Positions 9,035 through 19,981 of a stretch of DNA of 64,000 nt are shown piece after piece. The stretch lies in NCBI RefSeq assembly GCF_029227915.1, contig NC_079877.1:20239851-20303850 (forward strand). Direction: 5' to 3'. The position numbers were made by a program, and so were the translations under genes. Below the pieces are notes generated by a model. That model was not told the origin of the DNA. It worked only from the letters and a program-made list of their open reading frames with translations, and searched no databases. The first letter of the stretch is position 1. Each line of letters opens with the position of its first letter. Source of the DNA: Hydractinia symbiolongicarpus. Taxonomy: Eukaryota > Cnidaria > Hydrozoa > Anthoathecata > Hydractiniidae.

Positions 9035-12000
9035 CTACTCTAGGGGCTTTGTATGTATATGATCCTCGAACACTACTCTTTTATCATAAAAAGCCGACAA
9101 ACCCAGCTTATTTTGCTGATATGTGACCATACCCTGGTTATATACGCGGAATCCCACATTTTTTGCATTATCAAGCTCTTCCTTCAGTGCTCCCATATAC
9201 CTCGACCACGTCACTTCATTCTGTCTTTTGGACATTCCTTTGCACGAGAATTTCGTGCCGTATTTACCTTCGACAAAAAGCACTTGGCTGTCAGCGCTAT
9301 CATTCTGGATCCGATGAATTCTTCTTTGAACAAACCTCCTGTGCGACTCGAATGCTTGTCGGTAACGAGCCAGTTTTTAACATCCTCATCGTACTGCTCG
9401 ATTAATTCGGGACGAACAACGTCACCTAGGTTATTTCCAGAGATTGCAAAATACGCGCTATCCGTATCCATGTAAATATACTCAAAATCTCGGCGATCTA
9501 CGTATTTGTCGAGAAAATTATAGTAAAATTCGAGCATCCGCAGCTTGGCCAATTGATATACATATATACCGCATTGGTACGCCCTGTTATTGGAAACGCC
9601 TTGTTTAAGCCGCCTTACTTCGTATGCCTCTTCAATCTCTTCAAGATCCTCCAAGTAAGGGCTTCTCATTGCAGCATCTACTACCTTTTCATCCCTTGTA
9701 AATGTGGTATTGTTATGACTCGCCAAATCTTCTATCATCTTCCCGTAGAACGAGTTCCCTTTCAATTTTGCTGTATCGCCCCCAATACGTTTATCAGGGT
9801 CCTTATCAGCTGGACGACGCGCATCCGCTATTTCTTCGGGGAACCAAGCGAATGGTTTACCGCGTTTGTATTTGAGTAGCTGGTAGCAAGCCGTAATTTT
9901 TAAACCATGATTAAGATACCATTTAAGCAGGTCCGTACAAAGCAGGATCTTATAAGTCTCATCACTCCCAACAGCTTCCTAGTGCCTGGTATACGTTTTC
10001 GCCCGGTCTTGGTCAAATAATCGTGCATATGCTGCGGAATTTGATAGTCAGCGATCTCTCTAACCACAAATAACGGTGACATTTCGCTAAATTTGTCGTA
10101 CAACTCAGTAGGCACCTCAATATCAACTTGAGCAAACCCGTAGAATACCCGTCACATCACTCTCATGGTACCTGCAAAATACGATTGCGGGGCCACCCAC
10201 CATGCCAGTTTGCAGGAGCTCATACGCCTCGTTCTTTGTACACGATGTACAATCTTTTTGAACCTGTTTACAATCCTCGCATCGGGCTTTGGTGCAACGA
10301 GCCTCACATTTATGCTTACAGGGATCGCCCGGGGCATAAAGCATCTTTTTTTTTTTCTCAATTTATTTAACGTCGGAGAAATAACTATGTACATATAGCT
10401 TCCTGATATAAAATAAATAAATAAATACATATTTATAAATATACAGGAAACTAATCAAATCCGACAAAAATTTGTTTATAGTTTTATGAAAAATGTAAAA
10501 AAATTATGAAAAATTATTTAAATAGACCGAGGGACTGAAATCATACTCCTTTAGTTTCGTTTTAAATTTTTTAAAGCTGTTACAACTTTTCAATTCGGAA
10601 GGTAAAGTATTCTAAATTTTAGGCCCCAATGAGCGAAGACATTTTCCCCCAAAATTCTAAGTATTAAAGTTCATTGTTTTAAGATTATTTACATATTTGC
10701 TTCGTACTGGCCTGTTTGTTTCGCTGCGTTGAAAGATGTATAACATAAATGGCGGATTTAAATTATTAAGAGATTTAAAAATATCTATACATAGATTTCT
10801 TATTCGCATAATTTTCATGTAGTTACTTTTGTTCTTGCTAGAAATTTACTTTTCTTTTCTCTCTGAATACCCACTATCTACAAATTTTAGGGCTCGCTTA
10901 TGGAGTTTTTCGACCCTACAAAGTGATTTTGAAGACGAGGAATTCCAAATAAGTGGACAGTAGTTAAAGTTTGAATACACAAAACTTTCTGCTAAGACAC
11001 TCTTAGCTTTAAAAGGAAGTATGTTTTTAAATCTACCCGCTTTATATCCGGGTTCAACCGCAGAGACTTGTTCAGTACATACCGCATCGAAACACCCGGA
11101 ATGCTCACTGCATCTTTTAGAATGTCAATCTCATCCTCGTAGTATGTATTGCGGGTCTTGTCGACGGCTTCAACAAATGGGACTACGTCGGCCATATTGT
11201 ATTCACCCAACCAATCCAGCATCGTGACGCATTCTCTTTTAAAAAACTCATCTCTAAAAGCCTGGTAATCTTCGGGTGATAGGGTGTTTTTACCACTGAG
11301 AGTGCTATAAAACGCCTCATGATCTACCGGGCCCACATGGTTCAACTTTTCGTAGCATATTAGCCATTCATATGGAAGCACGAGCTTCTCGAGATCACAA
11401 CCCAATGATTTGCACCATTTTTCATAACTCAAGCCTGGCGCAAGAAAATTATTTATATCGATGAATTTGAACCTCGATGTGGTTAGAAACATGTAATCAT
11501 TATCCTTTTTCGCTACTTTGATATTGTTATCATCCGCAATTCGTTCGACAAAATACCGCTCTATCATGTTGATATCGTACTTGCCGCTATTGAAACATAT
11601 CACCGTCACTTGATTTATCCATTCGTACCAAGCATTTTGGGTTTGTTCGGGGAGCATATCGAAATCATCTGGCTTGGGGTACATCTTTTTTACTTCTTCC
11701 ACAATCCTCATTTGTCTCTGCTCCAGTTGCTCAACAAATTTCCTCACCAATACCCTGGGGTCTTCATTCATGATGAAGGTAGGATGTTCTTGTAAGCTAT
11801 CGTGAATTGCAACACTTACGGGGATATGCTCGGATATATATGTTAAATCAGGCGTTTGCTGCTGATTCAATGGTGCCAGGAGATCCTCGAAATCAAATAC
11901 AATAGAGTGAGGGTATGGTCGAAGTTTTTCTTGAATAACCTCTTAGCTTTTGGAGGATTTTCGCACTCCCAGGCAGTGATTGTACCCCAGCCCCCAAATG

Positions 12001-12117
12001 TGGTCTTCTTTAAATTTGGTACGATTGAAATTATTTTTATCGGCGTTGGTTCGCTGTGGTTGACATGGGCATCCTTGCCATTCGCAGCCCGATTTCAGAC
12101 AAAAAGCAATCTATACA
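9035..12117 (-). pseudogene. PolB: Protein-primed DNA polymerase B, interrupted by a LINE
   Basis: Read downward from 12117: exonuclease region (FDFEDLL near 11890; ICFNSGKYDINMI in 11580-11610), LINE at 10345-11033, a Cys-rich block (DPCKHKCEARCTKARCEDCK) at 10123-10344, the TGRKRIPGTRKLLGVMR block (9900-10115), motif B KGNSFYGKMIEDL at 9765 and motif C YIYMDTDSAYF near 9480, then the tail AFYDKRVVFEDHIHTKPL. Several frameshifts (near 9920, 9270, 10120). The N-terminal extension present in BC is missing. It would replicate the element with a terminal-protein primer; this copy is dead. Confidence 0.92.
10345..11033 (-). mobile_element. 5'-truncated LINE (CR1/L2/Jockey-type) inside PolB of element A
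   Basis: The minus strand from 11033 reads the conserved end of a non-LTR reverse transcriptase (NFNYCPLIWNSSSS, VEKLHKRALKFVD) with frameshifts, then an AT-rich 3' region with TTTA repeats and a terminal A12 run (T12 on the plus strand near 10348-10358). PolB resumes directly after it. Poly-A, 5' truncation and splitting of a coding sequence show a target-primed retroposition into an already inserted Polinton. Confidence 0.75.
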
Positions 12118-12330
12118 CATGAAACTAGCTTACATTTGTAAACTAGGCGATTGCAAAACAGAAAAAGAATTTCCAGATCAAGAAGCCTTCCATACACACG
12201 CTTTAGATTGAATATTCTAATTGAACAAGTAATCCATGACACACAAGATTAGCTTAAATTTGTAAATTGGGCATTTGCAATAAACAGTACTCTAAGGGTT
12301 AAGAAGAGACCTCCCACTCCATTTGTCTTG
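12118..12330. other. Spacer, nothing recognised
   Basis: AT-rich. A phrase near 12120-12160 (aaactagcttacatttgtaa) recurs in modified form at about 12245. No gene seen. Confidence 0.4.
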
Positions 12331-12690
12331 TTTTCTTGAATTTAGGGACATAATACAAATTTTCAGAAGAAAAAGATGCGATTCGAATACTAGATCATGA
12401 TAATATTCGTAATGCGCACTCCGTTTTTCTTGTTTTGTTGAATTTTAGAGACTGAAAACAAATTTTCAGAAAAAAATGTTCCGAATCGAATACTACACCA
12501 AGATATCATCCATAATGCACAGTCTGTTTCTCTTGTTTCGTTGAATTTAGGCCCAAAAACAAATTTTCAGAAGAAAAGGCTCCGAATCAAATACTAGACC
12601 ATGATATCATTCGTAATGCGCACTCCGTTGGTCTTGTTTTATAAAATTTAAGTCTGAAAACAAATTTTCATTTGTAGTGCACACTTCGTT
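12331..12690. repeat. About 102-bp tandem repeat, three to four degenerate copies
   Basis: The phrase (c)gaatactagaccatgata recurs at about 12385, 12488 and 12589, each followed by cgtaatgcgcactccgtt and later acaaattttcag. Copies differ by several substitutions. Confidence 0.75.
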
Positions 12691-12950
12691 TAAACCAGAA
12701 ATTTTTTGTTGATGTTCTTAACTTAAAATATAAGTTAGTTTATTCAGATTTTAACCTGAGCTGTGGCATATGGAAATTAAATACATACAGTTTACATTTT
12801 TACTCAATAGTGTTTTAGTTAAAATTCAACAAAAAATAATTTTTTGAGGAAACTAAATTCATTCATGTAAAACAAGGAAGGCAGTTTGTAAATAAGCGTA
12901 TATTTCAAATTCTACGTAAAATTGCCAAATACTGATGTCTTCCTGTTATT

Positions 12951-13562
12951 TCAAGCAGTTTTGTTTCCCAGACCGGCAATTCTGTGTCTAAGAATGGAAT
13001 ATGAGCAGAATGCAGTGGTACACCTATCAGTGTGTCGATTTTTGAAACTATGTTCTTTCAATTTGATCAATTGGTGAATGAAAAACTGCAGATACAACAT
13101 GAAATGTGCTTGGCTCATCAATCTAACTGAACTTTTTATCCTCTGGATGAAGCTGTTAAAGTGTTCACAAGTGGACATATTCAGGCTCGTAAAACCAAGA
13201 ATGGAATTTGAGAAGAATGCAGTGGTACACCTATGAGTGTGCCTGTGAAAAACATCATGAAACAAGCGTGTATGTTGGTAGAATCCGGACTTTCTGTTCT
13301 TGACGTATTCACCTTAACTACACGTATGATCATAAAAAATATCTAATGGGACCTCTTCTAAATGTGTGTAAAAAGAAGCAGATGCATCACTTCGGCCTTC
13401 ACTACCAGGTATGACGTGAAATCCATAGCAGTGGTCATGTAAGGGACAGAAGCAAAAGAACACAAACATCATGCCTTGCTTGGTAACTTGTTGAAATGAC
13501 TTTTGCCAAACTTCATTGCAGACATCGTCGTATTTGAGTTGCTGGAGTCCACAGAAAATTTC
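12951..13562 (-). pseudogene. KDZ-superfamily (Kyakuja-Dileera-Zisupton) transposase remnant
   Basis: On the minus strand, pieces in changing frames read a C-x-x-H-x-x-C-Y-G-F-H-V motif with PGSEGR (about 13400-13440), then LDIFYDH, and at 13265 downward FHDVFHRHTHRC and LNMSTCEHFNSFIQRIK. This series (zinc-like CxxHxxC, D in the YD block, E in the CE-x-F-N-S block) is the C-terminal catalytic part of KDZ transposases as I remember the family. An end piece with HTDRCTTAF repeats part of it, suggesting a small internal duplication. The rest of the transposon is not recognisable. 12691-12950 and 13563-14030 show no gene. Confidence 0.55.
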
Positions 13563-14029
13563 TTAACTTGTTGAATTTGTTTGCTGTGGTTTGAAAAATA
13601 AAAATTCTGAAGACTTAATAATTATACATCTGTAACCTCTCGACAGAAGAATTGTTGCTGGTAACAAAATGCCAGTACAGACGGGCAAGTGCCCCTCCCT
13701 GCTTGACATGCAAATCTAAAATCTATAATAATATCTACTGCACGGAATAGCATAAGATTATTAACACAAGAATCGTAGGACAGCTGTTTAAAAAGGGACA
13801 CTATTGATTTTTTTCATTTATGTTGCATGATTGCTCTTAATGGAAACATAATGCGTCGTCCCTTATCCAATCTTTATCTGAGATCTCCCCAAGAATACTT
13901 TTGCATACCTACAATAGATGACTACGAAGTGAATGATATAATTTTCTACAACGCATTCTTGAATCTCATTTCAATCTTCGTACATGCAAGCACGTTAGGC
14001 TTCCCATCATCTCGCAGGAGAATATTTTG

Positions 14030-14660
14030 CCATAAAACTATTTCTATTGGTGTATGAAAGTGTGTCCAACCTTAATGATTGTTTATTTTACTGAGTTGGG
14101 TCTTTGCATTTATTGGTCTGATTTAGAACTTTCGATATGTCATTTCCAGGGAGGATACTTGTTTCTACTGCTGTATGGATAAGTAAAGAATACTACAGCC
14201 TGTTCAATGCATAGTAAAAAAATGTCTCTTTGTTTAGCCTGCAATAAGGCCGTTAATATGTATATACTTCTGCAAAAGGGTAATTGAGCAAAATATCGTT
14301 CCTGTGCGTGTATGGAATTGTATTCAACCTCAAACCTTGTCTATTTTATAGAACAGCATGTTTCCTTAGATTGGTTGATATTAAAACTTGAATATGCCTT
14401 TACTCAAAACGCCATTTGTCCAATTTATCGTTTTTAATTGTGTATGGATGTGTATTCTACCTCAATGCTTGTCTGTTCCATAGTACAATGTGTTCCCTCA
14501 GATTGGCTGATATTAGGAATTCTAATAAGTCTTTTTGCGAGAGTGTATTTTGCAAAATGTCGTTTCTGTTTGTGTATGGATATGTATCCAACCTTGAAAC
14601 TTGTCTACTTGAATAAAACAACGTTCTCCTCAGATTAGGAATTTCGCCTGTTAAGGCGAT
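14030..14660. repeat. About 130-bp degenerate tandem repeat, five copies
   Basis: The motif gtgtatgga(t/a)..gtattcaacct followed by ..cttgtct and cagattgg recurs at about 14053, 14174, 14311, 14443 and 14575. Divergence is high. The short open frames inside are by-products of the repeat. Confidence 0.7.
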
Positions 14661-15418
14661 AAAGAGTATTATTACAGTTATATATGGGAAATACTGTGGC
14701 ATGTTACGTTAGTTATGGCCTATCTTAAGGGAAAATGTGCACTTGTTTGTTTGTGCACGATATTAATTATTAGAAAGCAATTAAGTTCATATGGAAATAA
14801 AAATTACTTTGATATATATATACAGGTATCGATTTAACTGTTAGGAGTAAGATATGTTTCTTGTTTTTTTGATTAAACTGTGTACGTAACTACAAGCTAG
14901 ATAAAAACTGTGAAAACATCCTACCTTCTTAGTTTTTATATATAAGAAAGCTGGAGCATGCACTACCGTCTATTGCTTTTGTTATTAGTTGGCGTCTGTT
15001 CCATTTAGTGATATTAGAACAATCCAAGCTGCACAAAGGGAAACATAAGTTTATTATGGAAAATGCTCTGTGTGCAACATATGAAAGCCATGTTCTTCTT
15101 CTCTTTTGCGAAAAACTATAGTCACTGTCAATCTACCATTATTGACTTTCGAAGTTCCGGACATATAACCAAGTCTAAAAACCATTAGCCAAAACCCGAG
15201 GGGGTACAGAAAAAATCAGGGGTACAGAAAAATTTATCACAAGTGTCCCGCGTTGTGAATCAAAGCCTGAGTCAGCAATTTTTCGCGTGCATTTAATTTG
15301 CTTATTTATCGAAATCAATCAGGGTTAAAAAGAGTAAAATCTCACGCGGTCAAGGGCCATATTGAATTTCAAAATAACGTAAACAAAGTTTGCGCATGCG
15401 CAGACTGAATGTCCGGCC
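14661..15418. other. Spacer, nothing recognised
   Basis: AT-rich, no open frame with recognisable content. A run of g's and a 'acagaaaaa' duplication near 15200-15230 are the only irregularities. Confidence 0.4.
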
Positions 15419-15724
15419 GTGAACTACACGCAGTGAAAAATCATTGACGTCACCACCTCGTTTCCAAGTTATTTGGTCTCAAAGTTTTAAGTACACTGTA
15501 ATGGCTTCATTAATTTAATATACTATCCTTTGACGTTAATATTATTTTAACGTTAAAAGTTTGGTAAATTACTACAGAACAATTTTATGGGCGATGTTTT
15601 GCAGACTTTATCAAAGAAAATGATGAAGAATATATTCCACTTTGCAAAAGTCACAGACAGACACGCGGAAGCTCCGTATTATTATAGAAACTAGTCGATA
15701 AAACCCGTGGACAAATCTACTGAG
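15419..15724 (+). repeat. Repeat R: end of one unit (to 15694) and start of the next, the latter interrupted by element BC
   Basis: Shares acgcagtgaaaaatcattga, cctcgtttccaagttattt, a 'gacagacag' stretch and tattattatag..actag with copies at 40570-40828, 42890-43152, 45060-45231 and 63280-63370. After CTAG at 15691-15694 a new unit begins TCGATAAAACCCGTGG and is cut at 15724 by the BC terminal repeat. Its continuation is at 40130. Confidence 0.8.
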
Positions 15725-15985
15725 AGTAGTGTTAGGGATCCGTTCAAACCACATTTTTCCAAAAACCACGATCAAACTCTTATAAAAAATCTCATACACA
15801 AAACCAGTTGTGACGTCACAGCTGTTCATCACACCTCATCACAACAAAATCCGCTGATTATCAGCAAAAATCCGCTGATCATCAACGCATGCGCAGCAAG
15901 GCTCAGCAATGCGCAGAAAGGCTCAGCAACATGACCACCGCTGAGCATCAACGCATGCGCAAAACCTTCAGCAACATACTCTGCA
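15725..15985 (+). repeat. Left terminal inverted repeat of BC
   Basis: Begins AGTAGTGTTAGGG; matches the reverse complement of 39835-40129 at roughly nine of ten positions in the outer 150 bp. Contains TGACGTCA near 15810 and direct repeats of CCGCTGATCATCAACGCATG followed by CGCAG, partly decayed, toward the inside. Confidence 0.85.
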
Positions 15986-16004
15986 ATCTTCTGATGTTGT
16001 TGAA

Positions 16005-16021
16005 ATGCGTATACATAAATG
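16005..16021 (+). promoter_or_regulatory. AATAAA-ATG box, example at PolB of BC
   Basis: ACATAAATG sets the start of PolB. Similar boxes (AATAAA, ATAAAA or TAAATG within 0-6 bases of the ATG) precede most genes of A, BC and D, e.g. 3440-3453, 4758-4772, 5182-5196, 18189-18201, 18568-18579, 32292-32303, 37941-37952, 46871-46880, 54103-54118 and, on the minus strand, 34072, 52795, 54081 and 61498. It resembles poxvirus late TAAATG elements and may also serve as poly(A) signal of the preceding gene. Confidence 0.5.
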
Positions 16022-17602
16022 AGTTGGTTTAAGAATGCAATCAGCAAACTATATAGCACCGTGTCTGCACCAGTGGCAGCAATTCGCGACGCTCTTGCCG
16101 ATCGATTACAGAGTGTGCGGGATACCGTTGCATTCTATTACAACAAGGCAAAGGAACAAATTTCGGGGAGTAAAATGCTTCACGACGAGATCGAACAGGA
16201 GGCACGGGAAGACTACACGGAGGACATCCAGGAGGACGATATACAGATGTTGGAAGACGGAGATATAGTCAAGACATGGCGATTCAACAACCATTTGAAT
16301 CAATCCCTGAAGGACGCGATTATGCAAAAAATTGAACCTTATATAGAAATGCGCGTTAGGGTACATAAATACTACAGCTTCAGCTGTGGTATTTACAAGG
16401 GTGGAGGTGGTGTGTCTGATTACCACAAAACTAAGAGCTCCATGTCGCTGTCAAGTATAGCGGAAATTGAAGCGTTCATTGAAGAATATGAGATGAGGCG
16501 TCTCGATCTGGAGGATGGTGAGTTTTGGAGTAAGGCTTATATACCACCTACTAGGACCACCGAGGTAATAAGCACACATGAACCTCTTCTAGGATACAGC
16601 CCTCTCTCGGGTTGGTTGCGAAAGAATAAGTACATTTACGCCATGGATGATGCAAAAGCCAGAACGGGCAACATGTGTTTTTGGAGATGCTTAGCCGTAA
16701 GAGAGAGGGCCAATGTAAAACGTCGAACAGAACGTTTAACAAAAGCAGCCCTCAAGTTAGCCCAGGAGTACTACGGGGACTCTAACGGGGTAGGCCCTTT
16801 GCCTGGTTCCCGGAGGAGATTGCTGATGCACGACGACAGGCCGATAAAGACCCCGACAAACGTATTGTGGGGGATACGGCAAAGTTGAAAGGCAACTCGT
16901 TCTACAGCAAGATGATTGAAGATTTGGCAAGGCATGCACATACTACATTTATCAGGGATGAAAAGGAGGTTGACGCCGCCTGCGAAGCCCGTACCTTGAG
17001 GACCTTGAAGAGATTGGGGATGCGTATGAGGTAAGAAGGGGCAAGCACAAATGTACTAATGCGGTATCGCGGTATATCAACTCGCGAAGTTGCGCATGCT
17101 CGAATTTTAATACGATTTTCTGGACAAGTACGTGGATCGTCGAGATTTCGAATACATTTACATGGACACCGACAGTGCATATTTTGCCATCTCTGGGGAA
17201 GAGTTACGAGATGTCATTCGCCCCAAACTACTTGACGAGTACGACAAAGACGTACAAAACTGGCTCGTCACCCATAAGTACTCGAGTCGAACAGGAGGGT
17301 TATTTAAGACTGAATTTATTGGGTTTCGGATGATTGCCCTGACAGCCAAGTGCTATTTTGTTGAGGGTAAAGAGAGTACTAAATTCTCATGTAAGAGCAT
17401 TTCAAAGAGACAAAATCCTGTGACCTGGGGTAGATACCTGAGTGCGCTGAAGGGTGGTTTGGACATGGCCAAAAACGTAGGTTTTCGGGTACATGGGCAG
17501 GGTATGATCACGTACGAACAAAACAAGCTCGGGCTCTCGGCGTTTTATGACAAAAGAATCGTGCACGATGACAGGGTACATACATCTCCGCTTGTGGTTT
17601 AA
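16019..17602 (+). pseudogene. PolB: DNA polymerase B with exonuclease region deleted
   Basis: 16019 starts MSWFKNAISKLYSTVSAP after ACATAAATG. The N-terminal extension is intact to about 16795, including NMCFWRCLAVRERANV. It then joins out of frame, directly, to the palm block (FAWFPEEIADARRQADKDPD), skipping the exonuclease and Cys-rich regions seen in element A. Motif B reads KGNSFYSKM (Gly replaced by Ser) and motif C YIYMDTDSAYF at 17153-17185. Further frameshifts at 16970-17100. The tail at 17132-17602 is open. Compared with copy A roughly 2 kb of coding sequence is gone, so this copy could not proofread or polymerise. Confidence 0.9.
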
Positions 17603-17612
17603 GGGAATAAAA

Positions 17613-18194
17613 ATGGAAGTGTGTTTGTATATCGCTGTAAAACTACCGTATGCCCTGATCGCGTTTTGGTTCTTCCGATATAAACGTATAATAAAGATGT
17701 CGTCCGATATCGCACAAGTCTTTGACAACGACTCTGCAGGATATGAACATGTAGAACCTCCGCCCAATAAACGCCAAGCCTTGAAGGAAGCCCTACGCAA
17801 AGGCAAGGGTCACTTACTGCCCCCAAAATGTACAGAGGGCTCTATTGATAAGGCCTCCGATGAGGCGGTAGAAAAGATCCATACCGAATATGTACAACGC
17901 GAATTACAAGAAAAAGGGGAGAAGGCGGCAAAAGCACTGTCTACTCACATGATTTAACTATATGCCAATATGATTGGCAACTTTGTGGATATCAACATTG
18001 ACGAGGAACTGCGAAAGAATATCGAGGAAGACCCTATAATCCGCGACTCCATGACGGATCTAGGCATCCTCGTGTACTGTTCTATTGGGAGGTGTTTAGC
18101 CTCGCAGCTTGTAGCAGGCCATACGGCTCGGCATATGCGCAAAAAGAAACGGGATGCGGAGAAGGAGGTGGAGGAGGCGGAGACCGTGCTATAA
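17613..18194 (+). pseudogene. X, membrane-associated protein, one premature stop
   Basis: Start at 17613, right after GGGAATAAAA. N-terminal hydrophobic segment (YIAVKLPYALIAFWFF), basic RYKR, then a helical cytosolic part, and the signature EEDPIIRDSMTDLGILVYC near the end with HTARHMRKKK. A TAA at 17955-17957 splits it after LSTHMI. Eleven bases separate it from the PolB stop. The D copy (46878-47459) is intact. Role unknown; one N-terminal membrane anchor is visible. Confidence 0.8.
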
Positions 18195-18198
18195 TAAA

Positions 18199-18567
18199 AT
18201 GAATGAAGAGGAACAAAAGCAAGAGGAGAGGGTTATAACAAAACCACCGAAGAATGAGGGTCGTGTTGCTGCTGGTAAGAGACTTGGGGAATGGAACCGG
18301 AGGAACAAGGCTAACCTAGAGAAGAACGTGGGCAAAGGTACCTCACAGGATGATAAGGAACCTGCGACAAGTTCTAGCAAGTCGATGGACAATGCCTACA
18401 TCTATGGGGTGGGAACACTAGCCATATTGGCGATAGGGGAAGGCGTCTAGTATATGTTTGGCAGGGGCAAAAATGAATCCAACAAACCCCAAAACACCGC
18501 ACCGGAGCCTCAGCAGGGGAAACAGGGCAAAACCCAACCAAATATCGATATTTTCAAATTGCGGTAA
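18199..18567 (+). pseudogene. Y, single-pass membrane protein, one premature stop
   Basis: Starts MNEEEQKQEERVITKPP after ATAATAAA, four bases downstream of the X stop. Basic region, transmembrane segment (YIYGVGTLAILAIGEGV) with a TAG at 18448-18450 in place of Trp, then FGRGK, a Pro/Gln-rich tail and IDIFKLR. Same architecture as the intact copy at 8114-8476. Confidence 0.8.
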
Positions 18568-18576
18568 TAATAATAA

Positions 18577-18831
18577 ATGAGTGCAAGCAACGTTACCCCA
18601 AAAGAGAAGGAGATTTTGGACATGTTATATGAAACGGTCGTAGGCCTTGGTTTCACATTCGCCTATGCTATGGCAGGTAAGAAGTTTTTGGGTATTTCAC
18701 GCCCATCCACAAAAATGGACACTGAAGATGTCCTCAAGATGGTTGCCTATTTTGCAGCAGGAAGAGCAAGTCGTGAAATGGCCGTATCCAAAGTATGGTT
18801 GCCGGCAAGTATAGTGCCGAAGCCTAAATAG
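18577..18831 (+). CDS. Z, small conserved protein
   Basis: Intact, 84 residues, start MSASNVTPKEKEILDML preceded by AATAATAAATG. Central hydrophobic stretch (VGLGFTFAYAMAGKKFL) and the block VLKMVAYFAAGRASREMAVS. Copies at 7844-8105 and 47829-48083 keep the same blocks. No known domain. Located between Y and the zinc protein; likely a small membrane-associated virion component (inference). Confidence 0.8.
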   Translation: MSASNVTPKEKEILDMLYETVVGLGFTFAYAMAGKKFLGISRPSTKMDTEDVLKMVAYFAAGRASREMAVSKVWLPASIVPKPK

Positions 18832-18883
18832 AGTGGACAAACATGAGTTATGGAAGGAGTCAAGTGCTCAGACGCCATAGTAA

Positions 18884-19389
18884 ATGGACGTGTTATATTG
18901 TAGAACGTGCAAAGAGATATTACCACCGCATAGGTTTAAAATTAGGAGCAATGGTCGAACCAAGACATGTATAGACTACCTTGATAAAGCAAAAAAAAGG
19001 CGGGCTGTAGCAAATAGAGATATCGAAGACGTTGAACACAAGTTGGATCCCATTGCTATTGATGTGGAAATTCGAGGGCTTGAACAGAATGAGAATTACC
19101 TCATCCTGTATTACCTACTTACATACGGGATTATAAGTCAATATACCGAACTCATCGGGGATAGCCGGGAGAAGGAACTACTTGTTAAAAGGTACCGCAA
19201 TGCATTGCGGTGTCTGCAGGGTAAATTAACATATATACTCCGCTACCCCTCGAATACAAGGCCCGAAATACTAAGCTCTGTCCTGCCTGTCGGCGGTCTT
19301 TGGTGAATAATTATGAGGGTGTATTGATTTGCTCTACATGTGCCGGGGAATACCCTAAAATTCATGATAGAAAGTGGAGCAACTATTGA
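18884..19389 (+). pseudogene. Zinc-binding protein with two Cys4 sites, frameshifted
   Basis: MDVLYCRTCKEILPPHRFKI begins a treble-clef-like site (CxxC, then TCIDYLDKAKKRR where a second Cys is Tyr), followed by a helical part (YRNALRCLQGKL). A frameshift near 19262 moves the C-terminal zinc ribbon (CPAC ... CSTC) into another frame; it ends at 19389. The D copy (48531-48998) has both CxxC pairs. Small zinc proteins of this kind beside the packaging ATPase could act in transcription; that is inference. Confidence 0.65.
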
Positions 19390-19396
19390 AATAAAA

Positions 19397-19963
19397 ATGC
19401 TGGATGTCGTAAGAGATCCGCATACAGCAATTTTCACAGGCCCCACAAGCTGTGGGAAAACACAACATGTAATGAACCTCCTCGAGCAGGAATATAAAAA
19501 GCACTATCACAACATAGTCATTTTGTGTCCAACTATACGGTGGAACAGTACCTACCTCGAAAGGGCCTCACTTTGGAAAGACCCCTATGTATTTCTAATA
19601 GACCCCGGAAATGAGCTGTTTGAATGGATTCAGAAACTGTCCTCATTACTGGCAGGTGAGGAAAGTCTCTTCATAGTCGATGATTGTATATCGAACGAGG
19701 ATTTCGATAAACGTCGACAATCCCTGCTTGAATTGGCTATCAGTGGTAGGCACAGAAAGCACAGCTTGTGGCTACTCACGCAGTCATATACAGCTCTCCC
19801 TAAAAATTTGAGGAGGCAAAAGAAGGCCTTGTTCCTCTGGTTTCCTCATGAGAAGATTGACATGAAAATGATAGACGAGGAAACGAATCTCATCTCGGAC
19901 TGGGATGAGATTAAAATTGAACTGAAAAAATCCAAACATGCATGCTTGTATGTCAGGACCTAG
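19397..19963 (+). CDS. A32/FtsK-like packaging ATPase
   Basis: Start at 19397 chosen because the ATG follows AAATAAAA and the frame begins MLDVVRDPHTAIF as in D; an upstream in-frame ATG overlaps the zinc gene. Walker A GPTSCGKT, Walker B LFIVDD, then ISGRHRKHSLWLLTQSYTAL. 188 residues, complete except for the last residues, which are lost to a frameshift at 19960. Apart from that the gene is open, unlike most neighbours. Confidence 0.9.
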   Translation: MLDVVRDPHTAIFTGPTSCGKTQHVMNLLEQEYKKHYHNIVILCPTIRWNSTYLERASLWKDPYVFLIDPGNELFEWIQKLSSLLAGEESLFIVDDCISNEDFDKRRQSLLELAISGRHRKHSLWLLTQSYTALPKNLRRQKKALFLWFPHEKIDMKMIDEETNLISDWDEIKIELKKSKHACLYVRT

Positions 19964-19981
19964 GACCTGGAAGATTCTTGA

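Larger units (their letters stand above)
1..12117 (-). mobile_element. Polinton/Maverick element A (partial, degraded)
   Basis: Contains, read on the minus strand, PolB, X, Y, Z, ATPase, a small membrane ORF and a BRO-like gene, then on the plus strand integrase, small membrane ORF and MCP, with the coiled-coil gene, penton-like gene, P1 and P2 beyond. This is the exact mirror of the order in element D (46340-62833). The window start cuts it inside P2. Its other end is only defined by loss of PolB similarity near 12117; I find no terminal inverted repeat there, so that end is truncated or decayed. Most genes carry one or two frameshifts or stops. The family assignment rests on PolB, integrase, ATPase and capsid genes occurring together. 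Confidence 0.9.

Noticed and set aside
9053-9475. 140-residue plus-strand open frame
   Set aside because: Antisense of the PolB tail with motif C; composition typical of a shadow.
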